Source: Nitrososphaerota archaeon (GTDB lineage: Archaea > Thermoproteota > Nitrososphaeria > Nitrososphaerales > Gagatemarchaeaceae). From it: a stretch of 43,751 nt of DNA. Under the pieces are notes generated by a model. That model saw only the letters and a list, made by a program, of their open reading frames with translations, made no database searches and was not told the origin of the DNA. The translations under genes and the position numbers were made by a program. The stretch lies in the NCBI GenBank assembly GCA_027886885.1, contig JAPCJP010000013.1, forward strand, positions 1 through 43,751, in the 5' to 3' direction. Every line of letters starts with the position of its first letter. Positions within the stretch are counted from its first letter, which is position 1. This document shows positions 1 to 7,862 of this stretch, in pieces.

Positions 1-1173
1 GACGCCCACGTCCATTTCAGGGACCCCGGACCTTCTAAGAAGGAAGACTTCGCGAGCGGGTCGCAGGCCGCTGCCGCCGGCGGGGTGACGTGCGTCCTCG
101 ACATGCCGAACAATGAACCTCCCACGAGAGACGCAAAGACGTTCAAGGCAAAGGCGGAGATTGCGGGGTCGAAGGCGGTGGTGGACTTCGGGCTCTTCGG
201 CCTATTGTCCGTGGACTCGCTGAAGGACATAGACGGCTTGGTCTCATCGGGGGCGATCGGCTTCAAGTGCTACATGGGTACGACGACCGGAAGCATACCC
301 CCGCCGTCGGATGGAGAGATGCTCGCCCAATTCTCACGGGTGGCCAGTTCGGGCAGGAGGGTCGCCGTCCACGCGGAGAACGAATCCATAGTCCGATACC
401 TCGCAGAAGAGCTTCGCCGTGAAGGCCGGGTCTATCCAAGGGCCCACTATGAATCGCGGCCGGCTGTTGCCGAGGAGGAGGCAGTGAGCCGGGCATTGAT
501 CCTGGCCCGGAGCGCATCCTGTCTGCTACACATCGCGCACCTCAGCAGCGCCGCCGGCGTCGAGGTCCTTCGAAGGGCGAAGCGCAAGGGATCGCCCGTC
601 ACGGTGGAGACCTGTCCCCACTACTTGCTCCTGGATGAGGGCAGTTATCCCGAACTTGAGTCCCGCATGAAGATCAACCCGGCCATTAAGAGCGCAACCG
701 ACCGGGCCGCCCTTTGGGAGGCGCTACGGGACGGCACTGTCGACATGATAGCGACCGACCACTCTCCCCACACCATCGAGGAGAAGGGGACCCATGACAT
801 CTTCGAGGCGCCATCGGGCTTCCCGGGGCTGGAGACCGCGGTCCCGCTGATGTTGACAGAGGTGTCAAAGGGTAACCTCTCTTTGGAGAGGTACGTCGAA
901 CTCACCTCGGCCAACCCCGCCAGGGCCTGGGGCCTCTTCCCGAGGAAGGGCAGCATCGAGGTGGGCTCTGAGGCTGACATCACGATAGTCGACTTGAAGG
1001 CAAGGTCAAAGATAGACCCGAGCAAGTTCCACTCCAAGGCAAAATGGAGCCCCTTCGAGGGGGTCGAGGTCGAGGGAGCGCCAGTCTACACCATCTCAAG
1101 GGGCCGGGTGGTGATGGATAGGGGCGTCGTGGACACGACGCCGGTTGGCCGGATGGTCATGCCGAACCCGTAG
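1..1173 (+). CDS. pyrC: Dihydroorotase (5' end missing)
   Basis: Metal-dependent amidohydrolase, most likely the third enzyme of pyrimidine synthesis (carbamoyl-aspartate to dihydroorotate). The reading frame is open from base 1, so the gene is cut by the window edge. The first visible residues, DAHVHFRDPG, are the family signature with the HxH metal pair. Further on are the FKCYMG segment (possible carboxylated lysine), HAEN, LHIAHLSS, ETCPHY and ATDHSPH, the last carrying the catalytic aspartate. The end, with a SPFEG segment followed by a short beta-rich tail, is typical. Allantoinase is closely related and cannot be fully excluded. It ends 25 bases before the convergent transketolase C gene. 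Confidence 0.85.
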   Translation, partial: DAHVHFRDPGPSKKEDFASGSQAAAAGGVTCVLDMPNNEPPTRDAKTFKAKAEIAGSKAVVDFGLFGLLSVDSLKDIDGLVSSGAIGFKCYMGTTTGSIPPPSDGEMLAQFSRVASSGRRVAVHAENESIVRYLAEELRREGRVYPRAHYESRPAVAEEEAVSRALILARSASCLLHIAHLSSAAGVEVLRRAKRKGSPVTVETCPHYLLLDEGSYPELESRMKINPAIKSATDRAALWEALRDGTVDMIATDHSPHTIEEKGTHDIFEAPSGFPGLETAVPLMLTEVSKGNLSLERYVELTSANPARAWGLFPRKGSIEVGSEADITIVDLKARSKIDPSKFHSKAKWSPFEGVEVEGAPVYTISRGRVVMDRGVVDTTPVGRMVMPNP

Positions 1174-1198
1174 AGACAGTGTTTCGAATCGTCGCGGC

Positions 1199-2143
1199 CT
1201 AGAACGAGAGCGCGGCCTGCTCTATGTGCTCGGCGGTGAGCCCGTACTTGTTCAAGAGCTCCTGGGCCTCTCCACTCTCGCCGAAACGGTCCTTCACTCC
1301 AACGCGGCGAACGGCGACCGGGTAGTGCTCGGTTACGACCTCTGCGATGGCTGAGCCGAGCCCTCCGAAGATGTTGTGCTCCTCGGCTGTGACTATCTTG
1401 CCGCACTTTTTGGCGTACTTGACGATGGTCTCCTCGTCGATGGGCTTGACCGTGTGCACGTCGATCACCGAGGCCTCCACGCCCTTCGCCTTCAGCGCCT
1501 CGGCTGCTCTGAGGGACTCTGCGACCATGAGCCCGCATGCCATGATTGCGACATCGCCCCCCTCCCGGAGGACCTGGGCCTTGCCCAGCTTGTAATCGAA
1601 CCCGTCCTCATAGATTATCGGAGAGGTCGAGCCCTTGACCACGCCTCTCGTTATCCTCACGTAGAACGGCCCGGGTATTTCCGCAATGGCCTTTACCGTC
1701 CCCTTCACGGCTGTATAGTCGGCGGGGATCACGACCTTCATCCGCGGGACCACGCGCATGAGCGCAATGTCCTCCAGCTGTTGGTGCGAACCTCCGTCAG
1801 GGCCGACAGATACCCCGCCGTGTGAACACACCAGCTTGACGTTGAGGTCTGCGTAGGCGATGACGTTCCTGATCTGGTCCACGCACTTCCCCGGCACGAA
1901 GATCGCATAGGTCCCGGCATAGACGACCTTGCCTGCGAGGGCTAGCCCCGCGGCCACGCCGACCAGGTTAGCCTCGGCTATGCCCAGGTTGAAGAAGCGG
2001 TCAGGGTACTTGGCTCCGAACATCCCCGACTTCATGGACTCAGTCGTGTCGGCGCCCAGAACCACCACGCCCGGGTTCGAGGCTCCAAGCTCGACGAGCG
2101 CTTCACCGTAGGCGTTGCGCATCGAGCCTTGCTTCTCGAGCAT
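1199..2143 (-). CDS. Transketolase, C-terminal subunit
   Basis: Carries the pyrimidine-binding and C-terminal domains of transketolase as a separate 314-residue protein, the usual archaeal split arrangement. It should pair with the N-terminal subunit encoded at 2858-3676 to move two-carbon units between sugar phosphates. Visible family segments include LGADTTESMKSG near residue 30, the NLGIAEANLVGVAAGLA stretch with the conserved glutamate, and SHGGVSVGPDGGSHQ. The C-terminal part has EEHNIFGGLGSA. The ATG lies one base after the stop of the epimerase gene, so the two are translated from one message. It is the last gene of the purine/pentose run. Confidence 0.93.
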   Translation of the reverse strand: MLEKQGSMRNAYGEALVELGASNPGVVVLGADTTESMKSGMFGAKYPDRFFNLGIAEANLVGVAAGLALAGKVVYAGTYAIFVPGKCVDQIRNVIAYADLNVKLVCSHGGVSVGPDGGSHQQLEDIALMRVVPRMKVVIPADYTAVKGTVKAIAEIPGPFYVRITRGVVKGSTSPIIYEDGFDYKLGKAQVLREGGDVAIMACGLMVAESLRAAEALKAKGVEASVIDVHTVKPIDEETIVKYAKKCGKIVTAEEHNIFGGLGSAIAEVVTEHYPVAVRRVGVKDRFGESGEAQELLNKYGLTAEHIEQAALSF

Positions 2144-2144
2144 G

Positions 2145-2861
2145 CTAGGCTCCTCCCCTCGCCGCTGTCGCCCGCGCCCTTAGGTCCGCGATCGCTGCCA
2201 CAGGGTCCTTCTTGGCGTAGACTCCCGCTCCTGCCACAAGGAGGTTGCCTCCCCTCCTGACGACCTCGCCCACGTTCTCCGGCTCCACCCCCCCATCTAT
2301 CTCTATGTTTGTCTCGTAGTCCCCTTCCGCTATGAGAGCGCTGATCCGCTCGAGCTTGGGCATCACGGACATGTCCATGGTCTGTCCGCTGAAGCCCGGG
2401 TTGACCGTCATCACTATCAACGTCTTGAGGGAGTCGAGCCTCTCCTCGGCCCAGCGCGGGAGTTCCGTTTGGGGCTTTAGCGCCAGGCCGATGCCCTTCC
2501 CCTTCGCGTGCACCATGCCCTGGAGGAGGTCGAAGCTCTCGGCGTTCAGCACCTCTGCGTGGAAGGTCAGGATGTCCGAGCCCGCCTCGATGAACCTCTC
2601 CACGTAGCGGATGGGCTCGCTTATCATGAGGTGCGTGTCGAAGGTCAGGTCAGAGGTCTTGCGGAGGGCCTTGACCGTGCCGGGACCGAAGGTTATGTTG
2701 GGCGCAAAGTGGCCGTCTATCACGTCAAGGTGCACCATGTCCGCCTTGCCTCTGGAGGCGATCTCGACAGCCTCGCCCAACCTGCTAAGGTCCCAGGCGA
2801 GGACGGAGGGCGCGACCATAATCGGCTTCTTCTTCGCCAGGGTCCGTGGCTGTTCTGTCAT
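2145..2861 (-). CDS. rpe: Ribulose-phosphate 3-epimerase
   Basis: Interconverts ribulose 5-phosphate and xylulose 5-phosphate, giving the substrate for the transketolase encoded on both sides. The 238-residue protein is a TIM barrel with the family marks HLDVIDGHF (metal-binding Asp), ITFGPG, DTHLMI, VNPGFSGQ and EIDGG. The ATG at 2861 overlaps the stop of the upstream transketolase N gene (ATGA), which fixes the start and implies translational coupling. A longer in-frame extension upstream exists but reads as transketolase sequence in another frame. The genes on both sides support a pentose-phosphate role. Confidence 0.93.
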   Translation of the reverse strand: MTEQPRTLAKKKPIMVAPSVLAWDLSRLGEAVEIASRGKADMVHLDVIDGHFAPNITFGPGTVKALRKTSDLTFDTHLMISEPIRYVERFIEAGSDILTFHAEVLNAESFDLLQGMVHAKGKGIGLALKPQTELPRWAEERLDSLKTLIVMTVNPGFSGQTMDMSVMPKLERISALIAEGDYETNIEIDGGVEPENVGEVVRRGGNLLVAGAGVYAKKDPVAAIADLRARATAARGGA

Positions 2862-3676
2862 TTTAGCTCCTTGTAGATGTCTGTCATCTTGTCCTTGGAG
2901 GGGGCCGTGCCGTGGTAGGTGGGCGACCACTCCATGAAGGAGACACCCTTGCCCTTGACGGTGTGGGCGATGACGATGGTGGGCTTGTGCTTTGCCATCT
3001 CTGCGTTGTCGAAAGCGTCTATCAGTTGGAGGAAATCATAGCCGTCGACCTCTATCACGTTCCAGTTGAAGGCGCGCCACTTGGATGCCAGGGGCTCGAG
3101 CGGCATTATCTGTTCTGTGAGGCCGTCCTGCTGGATTCCGTTCCTGTCGATGATCGCGACGAGGTTGTCGAGCTTGAACTTGGCCGCGGACATCGCCGCC
3201 TCCCAGACCTCACCCTCTTGCTGCTCGCCGTCCCCCATGAGGACGTAGGTCCGGTAGGCCCTCCCGTCTATCTTGGCCGCTAGAGCTTCCCCTACGCCGA
3301 CCGAGAGGCCGATGCCCTCGGAACCTGCAGGCATCTCGACGCCGGGTATCTTCATGTCGGGGTGACCCTGCAACAGCGCGTTGAGCTTGCGGAGGTGCTG
3401 TAGTTCTTCGGCAGGGAAGTATCCGGCCTCGGCTAGTATCGAGTATAGCAGTGGCGCGGCGTGCCCCTTGCTCAGGATGAACCGGTCCCGGTCGAGCCAT
3501 TTCGGGTTCTTGGGGTCGTGCTTCATCTTGTAGAAGTAGAGCGTGACGAGAAGCTCCACAGCGGAGAGCGAGCCCCCTGGGTGACCGGAACCGGCCTCCG
3601 CCAGGGTTCCCAGAATGAGCTTCCGTGTGTTCCTCGAGATGTCCTGGAGGCGCGTGACCTCCCGTGCGGTCTCCAA
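2858..3676 (-). CDS. Transketolase, N-terminal subunit
   Basis: Thiamine-pyrophosphate-binding half of transketolase, 272 residues. It shows the substrate loop GHPGG (31-35), SKGHAAP (69-75), and the TPP/Mg motif beginning GDGE (148-151) and ending near IIDRNG (175-180). Start is TTG at 3676; a clear Shine-Dalgarno GGAGGT (3683-3688) lies inside the end of the upstream kinase gene, one of the few convincing ribosome sites in the window. It overlaps the epimerase start by four bases. Partner of the C subunit at 1199-2143. Confidence 0.93.
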   Translation of the reverse strand: METAREVTRLQDISRNTRKLILGTLAEAGSGHPGGSLSAVELLVTLYFYKMKHDPKNPKWLDRDRFILSKGHAAPLLYSILAEAGYFPAEELQHLRKLNALLQGHPDMKIPGVEMPAGSEGIGLSVGVGEALAAKIDGRAYRTYVLMGDGEQQEGEVWEAAMSAAKFKLDNLVAIIDRNGIQQDGLTEQIMPLEPLASKWRAFNWNVIEVDGYDFLQLIDAFDNAEMAKHKPTIVIAHTVKGKGVSFMEWSPTYHGTAPSKDKMTDIYKELK

Positions 3677-3680
3677 AGGT

Positions 3681-4715
3681 CTACCTCCTCACTGGCGCCT
3701 GAGATATCCTCTGGAGGAAGTCGCCCAGGGCGTCGAAACCCGATTGGAAGTCGGCGATTGCTAGCGTTACGTTCCTCGGCTTGTCACTTCGGAGCGGGCC
3801 TGCGATATTCGCGAGGCAGGCAGCTTCTGCCGCCGAGCCTCCCGCGGCTACGGCGAGGCTGAACACCCCGGTCATGGCGTCCCTCACCCCAACCTTGCTG
3901 AAGAAGTTGCGCCGCCCATAGATCGGGGGGAAGTTGGTGAGCTGCTCCTTTTCAAAGACGGTTATGCCCTGCTCACCTCTGGTGATCAGTATCCCTTTGC
4001 AGTCGAGGCGCCCTATCAAGTTCACGCCCATGTTCCTGAGACTCGTCTCGTTCACGATGCTCATGCCGGTCGCATGAGTGGCCTCCTCGAGGTTCGATTT
4101 CACGTATGTGACTCCGGTGAAGTCCATGTAGTGCCGCATCTTGGGCTGGGCGACGGTGATCTTTCCGGTCTTGCGGGCAGCCGAGACCACGCCGTCTATC
4201 ATCATCGGCCCGATGACCCCCCGGTCATAGTCAGAGAGCACCACCGCGTCCACGCCGGGCACTTCGCGCTGGGCCATCTCCACGAAGGCGTTCGTGGTGT
4301 TGAGGGAGATGTCCTTCCTCGTCTCCTGGTCGATGCGGAGATAGTGAAGGCGGTTTACCATTATCCATGTCCTGAGGGAGGTCGGCCTGTTCTTTTCCGT
4401 GACTATACCCGTCGTCCCAATCCCGTTCGTGGCCAGGTCGGCCCTCAGCCAGGAGCCCTGGGCGTCGTCGCCCACCACCCCGAGTACAGAGACGGAAGCT
4501 CCGAGAGCCGCGAGTTCTCGCGCCAGGTTTGCCGCGCCCCCGGGCAGGAGAGTCTCACCCACGAAATCGCCCGCTGGCACCGGAGCCTCTCGGGCGAGCT
4601 TTCGGGCAGATACCTCCACAAACCTGCTGACTATGAGGTCGCCTATGACCAGCATGCGCCTCCCCTGGAACTTGCCAAGGAGAGAGTTCAGCCCCTCGAC
4701 CGACAAGCTGTCCAT
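3681..4715 (-). CDS. PfkB-family sugar kinase, HldE/RfaE kinase-domain-like
   Basis: Ribokinase-fold protein of 344 residues closest in pattern to the kinase half of heptose-7-phosphate kinase/ADP-heptose synthases. It has GGAANLARELAALGA near 59-73, VGDDAQG, and VLSDYDRGVIGP near 159-170. The nucleotidyltransferase half of HldE is absent. The usual GAGD anion-hole motif is replaced by GVRD (276-279): the catalytic Asp279 remains but the glycines are changed. It stands four bases before transketolase N, so a sugar-phosphate substrate feeding the pentose pathway is likely; ribose or a heptose are both possible. A TATA-like box (CTCTTAAAG, about 4756-4764) may give it an internal promoter. Confidence 0.75.
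   Translation of the reverse strand: MDSLSVEGLNSLLGKFQGRRMLVIGDLIVSRFVEVSARKLAREAPVPAGDFVGETLLPGGAANLARELAALGASVSVLGVVGDDAQGSWLRADLATNGIGTTGIVTEKNRPTSLRTWIMVNRLHYLRIDQETRKDISLNTTNAFVEMAQREVPGVDAVVLSDYDRGVIGPMMIDGVVSAARKTGKITVAQPKMRHYMDFTGVTYVKSNLEEATHATGMSIVNETSLRNMGVNLIGRLDCKGILITRGEQGITVFEKEQLTNFPPIYGRRNFFSKVGVRDAMTGVFSLAVAAGGSAAEAACLANIAGPLRSDKPRNVTLAIADFQSGFDALGDFLQRISQAPVRR
3683..3688 (-). promoter_or_regulatory. Shine-Dalgarno site for transketolase N subunit
   Basis: GGAGGT six bases before a TTG start, overlapping the last codon of the upstream kinase gene. It decides the TTG start and shows that internal operon genes use ribosome sites, while many first genes appear leaderless. Confidence 0.75.
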
Positions 4716-4757
4716 TTTACGCGACGAGCCCCAAAGGTTCGCCCGCGGGGCACCACT

Positions 4758-5270
4758 TTAAGAGTTTGGTGGCGGAGCGCGACCCTTCGGTTGCTTTGCC
4801 CTTCGCTTGGGCTTTCCTTCTTCCTTCCACTTGTCCTCGAGCAGGGCTCCGATGGTGACCACTGCCTTGCTGATCTCTCTCTGCATGGCGAGCGGGTCGT
4901 AGTTCTTCGGCGCGTTGTACTGAAGGAACCTGGCGTTGGGGTCGAGGTTGAGAAAGTCCTTGCACGATTCGTAGATAGCGAGAAGGGTCGGCCCGTCGAA
5001 CTTCTTCATGTCGGACCTCCAGGCGTGATGGAAGCCCTTGCCGCTGACGAAGGTCACTTTGATGTTCCCCTCTGCTTCTTCCTTGATGCTCTCCCAGAAA
5101 GCGAGACCCATGTCCTCCACGATGGAGCCGTCCTTCAGCCCGGCGGCGAACCTCTTCCGTCTTAGGACCGCCTCCTTTTCGCTTATCTCGAACCTGGCCG
5201 CGACCTCCGCCGGTCTGAGCCCCAGTTTGGAGAGGTAGTAGCACCCCTCGTCGAGCGTCAGGTCATCCAT
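4758..5270 (-). CDS. Unknown protein with possible helix-turn-helix
   Basis: 170 residues from the ATG at 5270; a TTG at 5306 would add twelve residues. Not recognised. The N-terminal third contains a stretch like a helix-turn-helix (LRPAEVAARFEISEKEA). The middle is acidic/aromatic and the last 25 residues are very basic and proline-rich (KPKRRAKQPKGR), suggesting nucleic-acid contact. It sits between the adenosine-deaminase-like gene and the kinase gene on the same strand, so it is probably co-transcribed and could regulate the run, but function is unknown. Confidence 0.6.
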   Translation of the reverse strand: MDDLTLDEGCYYLSKLGLRPAEVAARFEISEKEAVLRRKRFAAGLKDGSIVEDMGLAFWESIKEEAEGNIKVTFVSGKGFHHAWRSDMKKFDGPTLLAIYESCKDFLNLDPNARFLQYNAPKNYDPLAMQREISKAVVTIGALLEDKWKEEGKPKRRAKQPKGRAPPPNS

Positions 5271-5318
5271 CCTATCCGACTTTCCAGGACGCGCTTCGGT
5301 GGTCAAGACATCGCGCCC

Positions 5319-6314
5319 CTACTTTATGAATGAGGCAGCGAAGGCGTTCCTGTTCGCCCGGAGGAGGTCGTCCTCCTTCAGGATATCATTCCTGAGCAGA
5401 AAGTCGAACTCGCCCCTGAGGTTCGTCATGAGCATCTCTGGCCCGTCGGTGTTTATGGTGTACTTTATGCGGTGAGACGCGAGCTGTCTGAAGACCTCCT
5501 TCATGTGGCCCACCCCCTTCACTACCTGGGTGTTGAGGTTGGAGGACGGGCAGACCTCCAGCGTGACTCCCCTCTCCCTCAGCATCTCCATCGTCTTGTC
5601 GTTCTCGATGGAGCGCACCCCGTGGCCGATGCGGTCGGGTTCGAGGTGCTTGAGGACATCCCTGACCGAATTGTGCCCTTCGTCCTCCCCTGCGTGGACC
5701 GTGAGGCCAAGGCCCTCGCTCCTGGCGCGCCTGTAGACTCCCTTGTAGTCGGCGTACTTGAAGCCCTTGGAGGCGTGGCCGGCGATGTCGATCCCGACGA
5801 CCCCGCGGGACATGTACCTGAGCGCCTTCTCAAGGAGGATGAGGTTGAGCTTCATGGTAAAGGTCCTGTCGAGGCAGATGATTATCCCCGTCCTGACCGG
5901 ATACTCCAGAGAGGCCCGGTCTATGCCCCTGATGGCGGCCATCATTATCTGGTCCAGGTCCTGCTCGCCGCCCCTGTTCCTCTTCATGGGGTTGAAGCGG
6001 AGCTCGAGGAGCGTGATGTTGTTCTTCCTGTAGGCGCCCGCAATTGTATGATAGACCGACTGCTCTACGGCTAGCGGGCTCGATTGTATCAGCTCGGTCC
6101 ACTTGAACATGTGGAGGTAGTCCTCGAAGGACTTTACCCTTGTGGGGTTGACCGTAATCAAGTCGACGAACCGCCAGTAGTCCTTGGTGGGGAGCCTGAT
6201 CCCCTGGGCATGGGCGATCTCCCACATCACGGCGGGGTCCACGGAGCTGCCGAGATGTGTGTGGAGCTCTGCTAGCCTGGTCTGGGGCCCGAGGAATTGC
6301 GTCATGGAGATCAC
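5319..6314 (-). CDS. Adenosine deaminase family protein with altered active site
   Basis: Zinc amidohydrolase of the adenosine/AMP deaminase family, 331 residues. Zinc and catalytic residues are present: H18/H20 in ELHTHLGSS, H207 and E210 in HAGE, H231 in GHG, and D290. The family motif NTDDP reads NTDGP here (D290, G291); the second aspartate normally contacts N7 of the purine, so the substrate may not be plain adenosine. The usual DLAGDE segment reads DIAGHA. The GTG start at 6314 overlaps the guaA stop (GTGA); ATG at 6305 is an alternative. Its place after guaA points to purine salvage or a related deamination. Confidence 0.8.
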   Translation of the reverse strand: MISMTQFLGPQTRLAELHTHLGSSVDPAVMWEIAHAQGIRLPTKDYWRFVDLITVNPTRVKSFEDYLHMFKWTELIQSSPLAVEQSVYHTIAGAYRKNNITLLELRFNPMKRNRGGEQDLDQIMMAAIRGIDRASLEYPVRTGIIICLDRTFTMKLNLILLEKALRYMSRGVVGIDIAGHASKGFKYADYKGVYRRARSEGLGLTVHAGEDEGHNSVRDVLKHLEPDRIGHGVRSIENDKTMEMLRERGVTLEVCPSSNLNTQVVKGVGHMKEVFRQLASHRIKYTINTDGPEMLMTNLRGEFDFLLRNDILKEDDLLRANRNAFAASFIK

Positions 6315-7846
6315 TGGGGCTCGATGGTGGCGGGCGGCTTCGAAGAAATGGCGTAGACCACGCTCACCACGCCTTCAACTTCGTTTGTGATCCTCGTGGA
6401 TATCTTCTCGAGGACCTCGGGAGTGGCCCTGTACCAATCGGCGGTCATGGCATCGATGGACTCGACTAGCTTGACGGTCACCTGGTAACCCACCTTCCTC
6501 TCGTCTCCCAGGACTCCCGTGACCCTGTCGTCGCCGAGATAAGCGAACCCCTGCCAGACCTTGTTGTAGATCCCCTCCTCCACCAGCACCTCCTCGACGA
6601 CTCTGTTCGAGTCCCTGCAAGCCCGGAGCTTCTCGTCGGTGACTTCGCCGATGATCCTCACCGCTAGTCCTGGGCCAGGGAACGGGTGCCTTTGGAGAAC
6701 CTTGGCTGGGAGACCGAGCAGCGCTCCCAGAGAGCGTACTTCATCCTTGTAGAGTTCCTTCAGCGGCTCGACCACGGCCATGGAGAGGTCCTTGGGGAGG
6801 CCGCCTACGTTGTGGTGAGTCTTTATGATGGAAGCGGGCGCCGAAGAGCGACCGCTCTCGATGACGTCAGGGTAGAGGGTACCCTGGGCGAGGAACTTGA
6901 AGGGGCCATGGGTCCTCGCGTAGCTCTCGAAGACCTCGGCGAATACCTTCCCGATTATCTTGCGCTTCTCCTCGGGGTCGGCCACGCCTTTGAGCCTGCT
7001 GAGGAACTGCTGTGAAGCGTCGACGAACTCAATCGGCACGCGGAGGTCGTCATGCAGGAACTTCGAGACCTCAGCGGCTTCTCCGTGCCTGAGAAGGCCT
7101 GTGTCGATGAAGACGCACTGCAGCATTTCTGGGACAGCCCTGTTGAGCAGTACCGAGGCGACGGATGAGTCCACCCCTCCCGAGACGGCACAGAGCACGC
7201 GGCCGTCGATTCGCGACTCGAGGTCGGTGATGGTCTCTGAGAGGAAGCCGGACATATCCCAGCCCCGCTTTGCGCCGCTGACGTTGAAGATGAAGTTCGA
7301 AAGGATGGCGTCCCCCTTCTCCGTGTGTGCCACCTCGGGGTGGAACTGGACGCCGAAGAGCTTGCCGTCGCTCGACCGTACGGCCGCGTAGGGCGAGTTG
7401 TCGCTCACTCCGAGGACGGCCATTCCCTCTGGAAGCCTCAGTGCGGAGTCGCTGTGGCTCATCCAGCAGGATATCTTGTCCTGCGCGATCCCCGTGAACA
7501 GGCCGGAACGCTCCGTAATCTTGAGGCTGGACTTGCCATATTCTCGCTTCGAGGCCCTGCCGACCTCGCCACCGTTCGCCTGGACGATGAGCTGGTAGCC
7601 GTAGCATATGCCAAGGACGGGGAGCGAGCCGTGAAGCAGCTTTTCGTCGGGGTGTGGAGACGACGAATCGTATACGCTGGCGGGCCCTCCCGATAGGATG
7701 ACCGCGGCGACCCCCATCTTCTCGAGCTCCACGAGGGGAGTATCAAATGGAAAGAGCGAAGCGTAGACGCCGAGCCCCCTTATGCGCCTGCAGATCAGGT
7801 GGGAGTACTGGCCCCCGAAGTCGAGGACGGCTATGCCGCCCTTCAT
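6311..7846 (-). CDS. guaA: GMP synthase (glutamine-hydrolysing), fused
   Basis: Converts XMP to GMP with glutamine as nitrogen donor. One 511-residue chain carries both halves: a class I glutamine amidotransferase with nucleophile C81 (GICYGYQ) and H169/E171 (FHPE), then the ATP pyrophosphatase with the P-loop SGGVDSS (222-228), and the C-terminal dimerisation domain with HPFPGPGLAVR. Many archaea encode these as two proteins, so the fused form is the bacterial-style layout. The gene lies 16 bases after guaB, and its stop overlaps the next gene. Confidence 0.96.
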   Translation of the reverse strand: MKGGIAVLDFGGQYSHLICRRIRGLGVYASLFPFDTPLVELEKMGVAAVILSGGPASVYDSSSPHPDEKLLHGSLPVLGICYGYQLIVQANGGEVGRASKREYGKSSLKITERSGLFTGIAQDKISCWMSHSDSALRLPEGMAVLGVSDNSPYAAVRSSDGKLFGVQFHPEVAHTEKGDAILSNFIFNVSGAKRGWDMSGFLSETITDLESRIDGRVLCAVSGGVDSSVASVLLNRAVPEMLQCVFIDTGLLRHGEAAEVSKFLHDDLRVPIEFVDASQQFLSRLKGVADPEEKRKIIGKVFAEVFESYARTHGPFKFLAQGTLYPDVIESGRSSAPASIIKTHHNVGGLPKDLSMAVVEPLKELYKDEVRSLGALLGLPAKVLQRHPFPGPGLAVRIIGEVTDEKLRACRDSNRVVEEVLVEEGIYNKVWQGFAYLGDDRVTGVLGDERKVGYQVTVKLVESIDAMTADWYRATPEVLEKISTRITNEVEGVVSVVYAISSKPPATIEPQ

Positions 7847-7862
7847 GAGCTCGCGTTTCAGG

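Noticed and set aside
2862-2930. N-terminal extension of the epimerase gene
   Set aside because: The extra residues are transketolase sequence read in another frame; the ATGA overlap at 2861 gives the natural start.
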